Assembly (NCBI GenBank): GCA_022575985.1
Contig: JAKSXM010000246.1
Span: forward strand, 12,790,001 to 12,854,000
DNA from: Anagrus nilaparvatae
Taxonomy: Eukaryota; Arthropoda; Insecta; Hymenoptera; Mymaridae
Length of the DNA stretch: 64,000 nucleotides
Reading direction: 5' to 3'
Notes under the pieces: model-generated
Database searches by the model: none
Told to the model about the DNA's origin: nothing
The model's input: the letters and a program-made list of their open reading frames with translations, nothing else
Position numbers and translations under genes: made by a program
Shown: piece after piece, positions 1 through 10,839 of the stretch
Numbering within the stretch: the first letter of the stretch is position 1
Layout: every line of letters starts with the position of its first letter

Positions 1-45
1 AATGAATAATTTTGTATTTTTTAGGTAAAATAAAAAATATTTACA

Positions 46-1452
46 ATGAGTTTCTACAAAGATTTATCAGAAAAATTGCACCTAGTTGCTAACAATTTAG
101 AAGAATTAAGAGAAAAAAATTCAAAAATAATATACGAAACTCAAATTAAATACGAAATAGATGATAAAGATGATAAGATAAATAATTTAAATAAAAAAAA
201 AATATTAAATGATAATATTGAAAAAATAGATAAAGGTTTAACAGATGCTGATTTAATCATTGATTTAATCAATTATTTTAAAAAATTAGAAAAAGAAAAT
301 ACATTGTTTAAATGTAAACTCAAACGTCTTAATGAAACGAATCTTTGGATAACGGAGGAACTTAGTCACACACAAAGAAAACTTCAAGATAGTGAGCAAC
401 AGGTATAAACATTTGAATATTTTTTATTTGTTTTCTTTTTTTTTTATCTAATTTAAAAAAAAAAAACTTTTTTTAAGCGTTTTTTTATTAGAAATTAAAA
501 AAATTTTTTTTATTAATATCAATAAAAAAATTTTAATAGGCTGGCTTATCTACTCAAAAATTTTACAGTTATCAAAAACAATGTAAATATTTGTGTATTT
601 TATTTATTTTATGGTTCAAAATACATAATATTTACGTCAGATACATAAATTGAAAGTTTTATTTACTTTATATTTTTTAACAAAACCGTTTTTGTTGAAA
701 TGTAGTAAGAAACCTAGATTTAGCGATTGCTGCTGATAGATTGTGATCCATTTTGAAATTCCAAAGGTAATATCCTATTGAAAAATTGAATGCGGTACTT
801 GCTTTTATTTTTGCGTGATACGAGACGTGATACCATCAATGATCCACAGAACCGCAAAAATGAGCCGTAAACTGCAAGCGCAAATCAAATCGAAAAACAA
901 AAATCTAACTTATCCAACTTATCTTTACTAACGTATTAAAAAATTAACTGTTCAAGAGTTTCGGCACATAAGATGAGTTAGATAAAATAATTTTTTTAAT
1001 TTTCGTAATTTCAAAAAATAAAAAAGTACGTTATGTAAATATAGATCGTACACAAAAATCATAAAAATTTTGATCCATTCAGACACCATATTTAAAAATT
1101 TTTGATTACATGAAACTAATTTAATTTTCAATATAAGAACATAATTTAAATAAAATTAACATTAAAAATTTTGAACAGGTTGCCAAACTTGAAGAAGAAA
1201 AAAAACATTTGCAATTTATTCTAAGTTTAAATAATGATGCTGACAAAGTAGTAAATACTAATAATACAGAATCAAAATTAATATGCGATAATAAATCATC
1301 AAAACATCAAAAAGATATATTATTTTCTTCAAACTATTATCACACGTTTAGAAAGGATAAAAAAAATGGTAATATAAATTTTTGATAATTATTATTCAGT
1401 ATTTCAGCTTATTATAATTTTTTTAATTAATCTTTTTTTTTCAGTGTGCTAG
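46..1452 (+). CDS. Kinesin-light-chain-like short protein, coiled-coil part only
   Basis: Exons 46-402, 1179-1368 and 1445-1452 join in frame, giving about 184 residues. An AG acceptor at 23-24 precedes a short leader and the ATG at 46, so an untranslated 5' exon probably lies outside the window. Residues 70-140 are a charged heptad-like helix. Around the first junction they match kinesin light chain (KLC), the cargo-binding subunit of kinesin-1: LWITEELSHTQRKLQDSEQQ then VAKLEEEKKHLQF. In KLC this helix binds the heavy chain and is followed by six TPR repeats. Here a low-complexity tail follows, then a stop. If the last splice is not used, reading through stops at 1385. AATAAA motifs lie around 1474-1485, and a transposon begins at 1490. 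No TPR coding is visible in the window. I infer a duplicated, truncated KLC. It could be a regulator that competes for the heavy chain, or a decaying copy with an open frame. Confidence 0.7.
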
Positions 1453-1489
1453 GTGCCTAAAAATTTTGTCTAAATAAATAATAAATTAA

Positions 1490-3078
1490 GAGTAATTCCA
1501 TGGATAAATAGCACAAAATGGAACGCGAGGTCTCAGAATTAAAAACTTTTATTTTTATTCGAAAAAACTACTTAAAATTAGATGATTCACCAAATCTGAA
1601 GGTTTTTTATGGATTTTTAAGAGAGTTATGCTGTTCTCAAGTTTTTTGGTAAAATCGCTCTCCTCAGCCACCATTTTTGAAAGTTCCGTAAAAAAGCTCC
1701 GGGAAACGTTAAAAAATAAAAAAAAAAAAAGGTTTTCGATGTAAAATTTGATGAGGAATTCGAATTTTCAGTCTGATTTTCCCCATTCTGTGCCCATTCG
1801 CGGGAAAATTCAAATTTCTGCCCCAAATTTGACAACTTTAAGTGAAAATAGTTAAATGGCTTCCCACTGAGAAAAAAAATTTTTTCTTCTGAAATTTTTC
1901 CAAAAGTTCATATATATCATAGAAAAAATTTTCCTGAGGGTAATTTTTTATATAAGAGAGTAATGGTGATTTTAGTGAATTTTTCAATTTTCTCATTTTT
2001 GAATAGTTAGTTATTTTGCTAATTTCCCACTTAGTCACGTGACCAAATGAAAATCTGATAAAAAAATTGAATTCTGCAGGAAATTTTACAAAAGTATAGT
2101 AATTTTGGTAGCCTTAGAATGATACATCTAAATTTGACAAAATAATTAAAATTGATTATAAAAATTTAATAAAAATGAATATTGAAAAATGTGATTTTAT
2201 TGATTTTTTTACATTTTTAGCCTAAAAATCATGAAAAATCTAAAAATAAAAGTACTTCTTTTGTGGAAATAAAAATAAGTTTTACTAATAATGAAAAGTA
2301 AGTTTTTTTTTAAGTTTAGAGTTTATTTTTCATCGAAATGTCTAAATCATTAAAAAAGTACACAAAAATCAATAAAATCACATTTTTCAATATTCATTTT
2401 TATTAAATTTTTATAATCAATTTTAATTATTTTGTCAAATTGAGATGTATCATTCTAAGGCTACCAAAATTACTATACTTTTGTAAAATTTCCTGCAGAA
2501 TTCAATTTTTTTATCAGATTTTCATTTGGTCACGTGACTAAGTGGGAAATTAGCAAAATAACTAACTAGTCGAAAATGAGAAAATTGAAAAATTCACTAA
2601 AATCACCATTACTATCTTATATAAAAAATTACCCTCAGGAAAATTTTTTCCATGATATATATGAACTTTTGGAAAAATTTCAGAAGAAAAAATTTTTTTT
2701 TCAGTGGGAAGCCTTTCAACTATTTTACTTAAAGTTGTCAAATTTGGGGCAGAAATTTGAATTTTCCCGCGAATGGGCACAGAATGGGGAAAATCTGACT
2801 GAAAATTCGAATTCCTCATCAAATTTTACATCGAAAACCTTTTTTTTTTTATTTTTTAACGTTTCCCGGAGCTTTTTTACGGAACTTTCAAAAATGGTGG
2901 CTGAGGAGAGCGATTTTACCAAAAAACTTTAGAACAGCATAACTCTCTTAAAAATCCATAAAAAACCTTCAGATTTGGTGAATCATCTAATTTTAAGTAG
3001 TTTTTTCGAATAAAAATAAAAGTTTTTAATTCTGAGACCTCGCGTTCCATTTTGTGCTATTTATCCATGGAATTACCC
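1490..3078. mobile_element. Foldback TIR element, TTAA target duplication
   Basis: The outer sequence GRGTAATTCCATGGATAAAT is repeated inverted at the two ends. The arms, about 1490-2210 and 2365-3078, match over most of their length with small differences, leaving a spacer of about 150 bp. TTAA flanks both sides (1486-1489 and 3079-3082). TTAA duplication is typical of piggyBac-type transposition. No transposase is encoded. Short open frames in the arms are mirror images of each other and are not genes. Confidence 0.85.
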
Positions 3079-3239
3079 TTAAATTTATTATTTTTTCCAG
3101 TTTTGTTTATGTATAGTTGAAACCTAGGTGAAAACTCAAATTTTGATGAATCTATGCATCTAAGATTTTGCATATTTACCTATTTTCGAATCTTACTTAA
3201 GTTATTTTTCATGAACCTCTAAATGCCATTTGGAGCCAC

Positions 3240-3970
3240 GAGAAGTTCAATCCTGATATTTTTTGTACACAATAAGCATGCGATTCTATGGGTTATTTTT
3301 AAAATAAGCTAAATATAACTAAAAGACTTGTAAGTTTTTAAGTAATAAATCACTGTATAAATTTTGTAAAATAAATTAGAATTAGGCATATTAGAATTAA
3401 ATACTTCAGTCCAGGCTCCTAGCCAGGAACTAAAAAAAAATACAGTCATTGCCCAGTTAACGTTTTATATAGAGAGGAGCACCTACTCCATGGTCTGCTG
3501 ACTCTAAAAAGGTATCACACAAGTAGTTGATAATTTGTATATATTAGGACATATAAGTACCGATAGAGTAGTTACATAGCTCGTCATCAGACCAGTTTAA
3601 ATTCTGGTTTATGTTCACGTATAATTAATAAATTTAGTAAATAAGTATGAAAATTGTATTATTTCGATCAAATTATTAATGATTTCTTGTTTATTAAATT
3701 AAAATAAACATAAAAAATAATTCGATAGGTTTTAATTTTTTAGTGTAGATTTTTAAATTGTCTTCTTAACAATTAAAAATTAAATAATAATTGATAATAT
3801 AAATTACTTTAAGCTTTGTATCTTTTAAATAAGTAAAAAGTATCTGATTTATTATTTTTTAAAAAATTTTTTTATTTTACAAAAATAGAAAATTATAAAT
3901 ATAACATAAATCTTGTTTAACCTTCGTTTTATTGCAGTCAGTAAAAAAGAAAATTTTCAACAATAAAATT
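3240..3970. repeat. Diverged copy of the recurring locus block
   Basis: Segments here recur elsewhere in the same order: GCGATTCTATGGGTTATTTT at 3280, also near 5091, 9601, 16290 and (with a changed base) 26290; the 'tagccaggaactaaaaaaaa' segment near 3420; and the 'aggaccta'-type segment near 3545. The stretch 3700-3970 resembles 26990-27200, which leads into the 3' end of secreted gene copy 3. Here the gene itself is missing and the match breaks at the hairpin element near 3975. This looks like the remains of an additional, gene-less copy. Confidence 0.6.
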
Positions 3971-3974
3971 ATAT

Positions 3975-4180
3975 TACTGTCCTAGGCCAGAAAAATAAAG
4001 AATGGCCCAAATCGCAAGTAAATTACCTTCTGAGGCGAAGCCGAGGATGGTAAACTGCGATTTGGGTCATTCTTTGTTTATGGCCGAGGATTGTGCAAAA
4101 TTTTTCTACGACTGTGGCGAGAAAATACGTCTTTGCCGAACGCGCAGCGTCCAGGAAATACGTACTTTCGGGCCACAGTA
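3975..4180. repeat. Double-hairpin element, copy 1
   Basis: It contains two consecutive inverted repeats. The first, 3998-4078, pairs AAAGAATGGCCCAAATCGC with its complement near 4058-4076. The second, about 4111-4176, pairs CTGTGGCGAGAAAATACGT with the stretch ending in CGGGCCACAG. It is much more GC-rich than its surroundings. A second copy with the same layout lies at 62935-63125. No tRNA boxes or protein were recognised. Confidence 0.6.
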
Positions 4181-5438
4181 CAGAAAAAGAAGGATATTAG
4201 GCACTCTCTGCAACCATCTGGTAAATTCTTGTTGTCGTCCACTAGAGGTCCATAGTAGCACCAACCGAAATTAAATGATAAATTAAAATAAATATGTGTA
4301 TTTATTATACGTAAATTTGGCACCACTCCTCTTTTGACGTACCGTAAGAGCTTACCTGATGATTTCAGAACGTGCCTAGCGAGCGTGTAAAATCAATGCC
4401 ACGTTTGGCCCAAGGAGGGCAAAATAAATTTTTTTCAGCATTTAGTTATTTAGTAGCTTTTATAATGAAACGATGTTTCTAAAACTAGTACTTCCATATA
4501 TAAGATAAAATTCTAGCTACATTAGGTAATTTTATTACATTCAAAAAGATAAGAAAGTTTTTTAAAATTTCTTTCCTAAAAAAAATTTGTATTTTCGTAT
4601 CGAAAGAGTCTACTGGATGACTGTAGAATGTTACTTAGAATTCACGTGCAAGTTTTTTCATGCGTTACATTATCTAAAATACCATTATGTTCAAATAACT
4701 ACTGATACATCACGTATTGGTTTTAAAATCAATAAAAAACAATTTAACTTTTAAAATTATTATTTTAATAATTTAACATGCAGTAAATTAATTTTCTGTA
4801 ATTAAAATATTGGCACTTAATATATTTTTTTAACGCGATAGATGTGGCAAGTCACGTGACTCCATATTTAAAATACATACCGCAGCGAATTTGTTAATGA
4901 GGTCAATAATTCTTGAAAAGATTACATTTAAAACATTATTATTAATAACGTAATTAGCATACTCACCTTCAAATATATAATTATCGTATCTACGATGATT
5001 AAAATTTTCGAAAATTAATCAATTAAACAGTCATTAATATTTTACTTCTTTCAATTACTCAACCCTATAATATTATTCATATACAAAAAGTATGCGATTC
5101 TATGGGTTATTTTTAAAATATGCTGAATATAATTAATAGACTTTTAATTTTGAAATACTTTTAAATTTTGTAAAAAAGAATTAGAATTAGGAATATTAGA
5201 ATTTAATAACTACTAGTCTCTTAGCCAGGAATTAAAAAAAATACAGTATTTTCCCAGTGGTGCATCTGTTCTAAAAATTACTTACTCTAAAAAGATAGCA
5301 TACAAGTATAGTTAATATTTTTAGATATAAGGACCTAAATGAATAAGACAGTGGCCCATTATCAGCCCAGCTTAAATTCTAAACCAAATGATATTACCAC
5401 GCCCGCCACGCCGGAAATTCTTTTCAGTATATGTATTA

Positions 5439-5800
5439 GGCCCTTTCTACACCAGCACATAATCATGTTTTATGATAATCATGTTTGTTAGATATTTTTT
5501 TCCCAGCTACACCGTACTAAAAACATAACCTAAAAATTACATATTTAAATTGATTATAACTAATTAAAAACTTATTAGTTACATAAATTGTGTATAATTT
5601 TTATAATAAATAACTTAATCTACAATTAAAACACCATTTAATTACATTTTATTGTTTAATTTTTATTAAAAATATTTACTAATACTACTAGTGGCGCCAT
5701 GTTGTAATAACTTTAATTTCGAATATCCCAGCTATACCACAAAATATCCAACAAACACGATTATCATAAAACATGATTATGTGTTGGTGTAGAAAGGGCC
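5439..5800. mobile_element. PIF/Harbinger-like MITE
   Basis: It is a 362 bp element with inverted ends GGCCCTTTCTACACCAGCAC and its near-complement, flanked by TTA on both sides (5436-5438 and 5801-5803). The 3 bp TWA duplication and the GGCC-type end are typical of PIF/Harbinger. The equivalent position in other block copies (12288 and 16630) lacks the insertion and shows one TTA, which supports the boundaries. It is non-coding. Confidence 0.8.
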
Positions 5801-5845
5801 TTATTAAATTTAATGAATAAAGTATTAAAATTGTATTATATATAT

Positions 5846-5960
5846 GAGGTGACTGTACCAAATAGTGACCAAATTTTTCCTATTAGTGACCACTCGTCTG
5901 CTATAAGAATAACACAATGGACATTAATTGGTGGGTGGTCTCTAATTAGTACAGTTACCC
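5846..5960. repeat. Short TIR repeat (MITE-like), copy 1
   Basis: The ends GAGGTGACTGTACC and GTACAGTTACCC are inverted copies of each other, and the interior carries a repeated 'tagtgaccaa/tagtgaccac' motif. Copies in the other blocks lie at 12337-12456 and 16680-16795. Its end resembles that of the larger element at 51719-52832, so they may belong to one family. Confidence 0.55.
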
Positions 5961-6302
5961 AATTTGTATATAGCCGATACCTCGGTTCGGGCGTAACATA
6001 TATTATATCGATTAGATTTTAATATTAATTAAATTAAAAAATAAAAAAGGCATATAATTTGAAAGGTTATTATTATTTTTTTTTATTTTAGATTCTATGC
6101 AATTAAGAATTAAGAAGAATAAATCAGTATACATTTTTTTTATTCAGTATAAGTAAAGTAGGAGATTTTCAATAATAAAAAATATAAAATTTAAAGATTA
6201 TAGAGAAATATATTTTAGTAATATTTTTTTAACAAATTGAAGACTATTCTATTTTCCCTTTAGATTTAGACTTAAAAGAAATATGTACAGTAGCTCTACA
6301 AT

Positions 6303-7672
6303 TTACGTACTTTCTAAGTCCGAAAATAAGTAGTCCAAAGATTCCTCCATCAAGGGTTCGGAAGTCGTGGTGGTGATACCATATTTCGGTTTGGAAGCCG
6401 TGGTAGTGATACCGTGGTAGTGATAATTCGGGCCGTATTGTGTTATAGCTAACATTTCTTCTCCAAAACATTTACTTTCATAATTGATTCTTAATTTTAA
6501 ATAATCAATAAATTCATTTTCATTCAATTTAGAAATACATTTATATTGCACGTACCAAGAATCCTGAAAAATTAATTACAAAATAGAATATTATTTAGTA
6601 TGTTTTAATAAAAATTTTTGTTTATAGCTTTTGGAAATTAAAAACCAAAAAATGATAATTTTAAAATAAAAATTTTAACTAAACCTTTTAATTTTATTAT
6701 AATCAGAATTATTAATTTATTTATTTATCAATTAATTGTAAAAATTTATGTTAAATATAATTAAATTAAACTTACGTCAAGCTTCGATGGTTTAATTTGG
6801 TATTTTTTTTCATCTATAAAAGATACTCCGAATCTGTCTCGAGAATCAATAATTTCATTGTAACAAGTGTTAAAATTTGTATCATAAGCTTTATTATCAT
6901 CAAATTGACATTTTTCAAATGGTATTTTCATTGACTTTGCCCAATATCTGACTTCATAAATTGTTTCATGCTAAAAAAAAAGTATTTAATTTTTAATAAA
7001 ATCATATTCGATCTTCTATTCGCGGATGAAATTCATATAGTACACATAAAAACAAATTCGGTCGCCGAAGCCAGAATTTTTTTTTTTAAATGGTTGCAAA
7101 TGACATAAATCTTAAATAAAGACTAATTTTTTTAAAATTTGTTTTATTTTTCAAGTCATATTCAAATAAAATAAAAAGTTCTGGTTTTTGAAACTGAAAT
7201 TTTTATACTAGTTGGAACCAAAATTCCGATTGCCGCAACCGGAAATTTTTGTTGCAGCAATTTAAAAATTAAAAAATTATGATACCATTTGATTTTTGAA
7301 CAAAAAATAAAAAAAAAAAATATTTTGCGTAAAAAATTTTGACGTAAATCTGTTTTAAATTTCATAATTTATAAATGTACGTCAACAAATAATATGATAA
7401 TGGAACGAATTGATATAAAAGCTCAAATTTAAAAGTTTATTTCTGACAATAAAATTACTTACAAGACTCCAAATTTCTAAGTATTTTTTATAATCTTTAT
7501 GAGAAGCTTTCAAGGCTTTCAGAAACTCATCATAAGTAAGTTTATCAGCAACCTGAAAGATTAAACTAATAAAAATCTGAATTTGAACAACTCTACCTCT
7601 TTAACTTGTTTCAATATCACTTACGCAGCAGTCAAAAAATACAAAAACAGCAGCAATAATTAAAAACTTCAT
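6303..7672 (-). CDS. Small secreted four-cysteine protein, copy 1
   Basis: Four exons on the minus strand, 7672-7625, 7552-7463, 6970-6776 and 6563-6303, are all joined at codon boundaries and encode 197 residues. Exon 1 encodes a hydrophobic signal peptide, MKFLIIAAVFVFFDCC. The mature part is charged and probably helical. It has two cysteines 14 residues apart in exon 3 and two 22 residues apart in exon 4, a pattern kept in all four copies. The C-terminus carries a His/Thr-rich tail (ITTTASKPKY, ITTTTSEP) made of a short repeated DNA motif and then an acidic end. I do not recognise the family. Size, signal peptide, even cysteine number and local amplification fit an extracellular effector such as a venom, salivary or haemolymph protein, but that is inference. 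The start follows from the signal peptide and from conservation of exon 1 in all copies. A TATA box lies 71-77 bp upstream. Confidence 0.8.
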
Positions 7673-7742
7673 TTTAAATAACTTTGCTCACTTTCCTCAG
7701 ATAACCTAATTTTTGTTATAAACGTTATTTAAAAATTGTTGC

Positions 7743-7749
7743 TTTTATA
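7743..7749 (-). promoter_or_regulatory. TATA box of secreted gene copy 1
   Basis: On the minus strand the sequence GTATAAAAGCAAC lies 71-77 bp before the ATG at 7672. The same box at the same place precedes copy 2. The spacing allows a leader of about 40-50 bases. Confidence 0.55.
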
Positions 7750-8049
7750 CGCTAAAGCTTATCTTATTAAACAAGACACATATTTTTACATGTATTATAC
7801 GGTAAATTTTTATTTCAAGGTAAGCATAATAATTTCTTTTTTAGTAATAACGAGAAAATTTAAATAAAAAGATGATAATATCGTAAATCATAGATTGTCA
7901 TTAATTTATATTCTTCAGTTTTTGAAAATTTAATTTAAACTTACGTTTTTAAAAAAATTATAAAATACATAACTCAATAAATAAATTCTATCAATTTTTT
8001 GCCATTCGTAAATTATATTATTTATTTAATTTACAACATTTTCTATAAA

Positions 8050-8840
8050 ATACGTTTTTTACTCTTGCGGTCGTCCGCTAGAGGTCCTCAAGGTAGCAGT
8101 ACCAACCAAAATTAAATGATAAATTAAAATAAATATGTGAACTGTATTTATTTTACGTAAAGTTGACACCACTCATCTTTTGACGTACTGCAAGAGTTTA
8201 TCTGATGATTGCAGATCATGCCTAGCAAGCGTATAAAATTCCGTGATAAATTTTGCCCAAGAAAGTAGGCTTTAAAAATTTTTTCAGCACTTAGTTATTT
8301 AGTAGCTTTTATAATGAAACGATGTTTCTAAAACTAGTATTTCCATACACTGACAGTAGTAGGGGAAGGAATCATTCCCTCAGTTAAGGTAACAGAGTTC
8401 TCAAGCTTTTAGGATGGAATATTTCTTATTTTGGGAAAGAATCTTCCCCAAATTTTTAAATAATAGAAAGATTTTATACAAATTTAGGGGAAGATTTTTT
8501 CTCGAATGGGATATCTGCTTCCCCGTACTATTTTCAGTGTATATAAGATAAAATTCCAAATCGAAAATCCAAAAAGATAAAAAGAAAAAAATTTTTAGTT
8601 TCAAAAAACTGACTTACGGTCCTTTATTGCCTTACTGCAAGAGTCTACTTGATGATTTTAGCTTTTGAAATTATTATTTTAACCATTTAATATGCAGTAA
8701 ATTAATTTTCTGCAATTAAAATATTAGCACTTAAGATACTTTTTTAACACGATAGCTGTGGCAAGTCACGTGACTCCATATTTAAATTACATACCGCAGC
8801 GAATTTGTTAATGAGGTCAATAATTCTTGAAAAGATAACA
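8050..8840. repeat. Recurring locus block, unit 2, first part
   Basis: It repeats the unit 1 order: 'ggtcgtccgctagaggtcct' (8070), 'cgatgtttctaaaactagta' (8321), then a segment with GTCACGTGACTCCATATTTA (8766). Between the last two is a local inverted segment (about 8350-8540) carrying 'ggggaagattttttctcgaa', not seen in unit 1. The unit continues at 9438 after an inserted element. Confidence 0.7.
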
Positions 8841-8845
8841 TTTAA

Positions 8846-9437
8846 GGCCTTAAGAGCGGTAGAATTAAAATGCAAAAAAAAAGCTAAAACTTGGAGAAAG
8901 TAAAGTAAATATAATTTAATTTTACACGTATTTTTTTTTTTTATAATTGACCGAATAGTTTTTGAGAAAATAAATAAATAAAAAATAAATTAACACAGGC
9001 TCTTATGGGGAATTTTAAAAAATGAAAAAAAAGCATTTAAAATACAAAACTTAGATATTTTTTTTAATCAATTGATAAATAATGTCCTAATAAATAAAAA
9101 GAGACCTTAAAATTTACAATCGACCGTCATTTATTATGGTTTTTCTTAAAAAAATGTATAAAAAATGAACGTTTATTCTGCTATATTGAGGTAGAGTCAT
9201 TTATTATATTTTTTTATTCATTTATTTTCTTTATAAATAATTAAATAATATTGTTTAAATAATAAATAATTTATTTAATGCCAAAATTAAGTTAATAAAA
9301 TTCATTTTTAAGCTTTGAATAGTAATAATTAAGTATTATTGAAAAAATTTTTTTATTTATTTAAAGTTGCAATCCGTACTTTTTTACATGAGTAAGACAA
9401 GGATGCCGATAGGCAAAATCCTAACGCTCTTAAGACC
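8846..9437. mobile_element. TIR element with TTAA duplication
   Basis: The ends are GGCCTTAAGAGCGGTAG and its near-complement before 9437, flanked by TTAA at 8842-8845 and 9438-9441. The empty site is visible in unit 1 near 4928, where 'catttaaaacattatta' runs without interruption. The interior is non-coding A/T-rich sequence. Confidence 0.8.
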
Positions 9438-9758
9438 TTAAAACTTTATTATTAATAATGTAATTAGCATACTCACCTTCAAATATATAATTATCGTATC
9501 TACGATGATTAAAATTTTCGAAAATTAATCAATTAAACAGTCATTAATATTTTATTTCTTTCAATTACTCAACCTTAATATTGTTCATATACAAAAAGTA
9601 TGCGATTCTATGGGTTATTTTTAAAATATGCTAAATTTAATTAAAAGGTTTGTAATTAAGTTGTTAATTGATAAGTCGCTGTAAATTTTATAGGCCAGGC
9701 TCTTAGCCAGGAACTAAAAAAAATACAGTCATTTCCCAGTTAAAATGTTTTATATATA

Positions 9759-10720
9759 CACGTAAAAAAAATATAAGACAAACTAAACGTATTACGTTAC
9801 TGAAATATGATTAGTATTGTAAGTTTGTTGAATGGAAAGATTAAACGTTGAATTGTCAAATAAAAACATTAAACCAACAAATACTTTGTTGATTCAAGCA
9901 AAATTAAAATTGTTAAATTAACTACTTAAATCTTTGTTGAATCAACATAGTGTTAGATAAACCAACAACCTACAACATTAATATGATTAATTTTAATAGT
10001 TAGGTCAATGCTTTTTCTTTTATATTAAAATATTTATTCATTCTTTCTCTTTCTATCCTTTTATATATTTAACACCGCGGCCGGCGACAAGTCGAAACCT
10101 GTTCTTCAGCAGCGCGCTTTTGTTTATATTATTATTCAATAAAGAAATGGAATTTCCTAAAAATTTTTAATGATAGTTTTAAGTATTATTTTTAAATATT
10201 AATTTCACTGCGGGTATGCATAATTTACTTTTGCTTATATTATTATTCATTATTATTATAATAAAGAAATGGGATTTCCTAAAAATTATTAATGATAGTT
10301 TTAACTATTATTTTTAAATATGCATTTCGCTGGGTATGTATAATTATTATCTGTAACATATAGTACTTAAAATTTTTTTATTAAATACAACTGTCCTGTT
10401 AGCAGAATGGAAAATCACGCAGTCTCGGAAGCCGCAATACTCAGTTCGAACCCAGTAGCAGTCAAAATTTTTCTTCGGTTTTTTTTAACAGATTTTAAAT
10501 TAATAAATATTAAATAAATATAAAAAAATAATTATAAAAAAAAAAATAATTAATTTAAAAAAAAAAAAAAAAATAAAAAAAAAAATAAAAAAATAATTTT
10601 TTTTAAATAAAATTTTCACTCTGTTTGAATCAACTAAGTAACTATGACAATTCAACAAATACTTTGTTGGCATATTTCAACAAAGTTATTTGTCAATACA
10701 ACTTAGAATTTTTTTCCGTG
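9759..10720. mobile_element. TIR element with CACGKAAAAAAA ends, TA duplication
   Basis: The ends CACGTAAAAAAAAT and its near-complement ATTTTTTTCCGTG are flanked by TA. The interior carries inverted 'ttcaacaaatactttgttg'-type sequence near both ends. The uninterrupted target is seen at 3464 and 26443 ('ttttatatata' running into 'gagg/gata'). A TA duplication suggests a Tc1/mariner-type enzyme. No transposase is visible. Part of the interior, 10500-10600, is almost pure A/T. Confidence 0.65.
10392..10465 (+). other. tRNA-like sequence with A and B boxes
   Basis: TAGCAGAATGG (10400-10410) fits the internal Pol III A box, and AGTTCGAACCC (10443-10453) fits the B box, at a normal distance. The surrounding arms do not form a clean cloverleaf: the T stem has mismatches. 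It lies inside the TIR element at 9759-10720. It is best read as a decayed tRNA copy or a tRNA-derived SINE head, not a working tRNA gene. Confidence 0.4.
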
Positions 10721-10839
10721 TAGAGAGGTGCACCTGTTCAATGGCCTGTTCACTCTAAAAAGATATCACATAAGTATAGTTGATATTTTTAGATATAAGG
10801 ACCTAAATAAATAGGATTTGGCCAGCTTAAATTCTGGAC

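Larger units (their letters stand above)
4200..6240. repeat. Recurring locus block, unit 1 (gene-flanking part)
   Basis: It holds, in order, segments that recur in other units: a 'gtcgtccactagaggtcc' segment (4235), 'cgatgtttctaaaactagta' (4471), a segment containing GTCACGTGACTCCATATTTA (4851), 'tatgcgattctatgggttat' (5090) and the 'gatataaggacctaaatgaa' segment (5330). The 3' end of secreted gene copy 1 follows. The same order is seen in units 2, 3 and 5, so this is a segmental duplication, not a single transposon. Confidence 0.75.

Noticed and set aside
1626..2932. Open frames on both strands in the first foldback element
   Set aside because: They are mirror images produced by the inverted arms and match no protein.
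4002..4326. Overlapping frames of 90 and 82 codons
   Set aside because: They lie in the double-hairpin repeat, differ between its two copies and show no domain.
10392..10465. Functional tRNA gene
   Set aside because: A and B boxes are present but the acceptor and T stems do not pair well.
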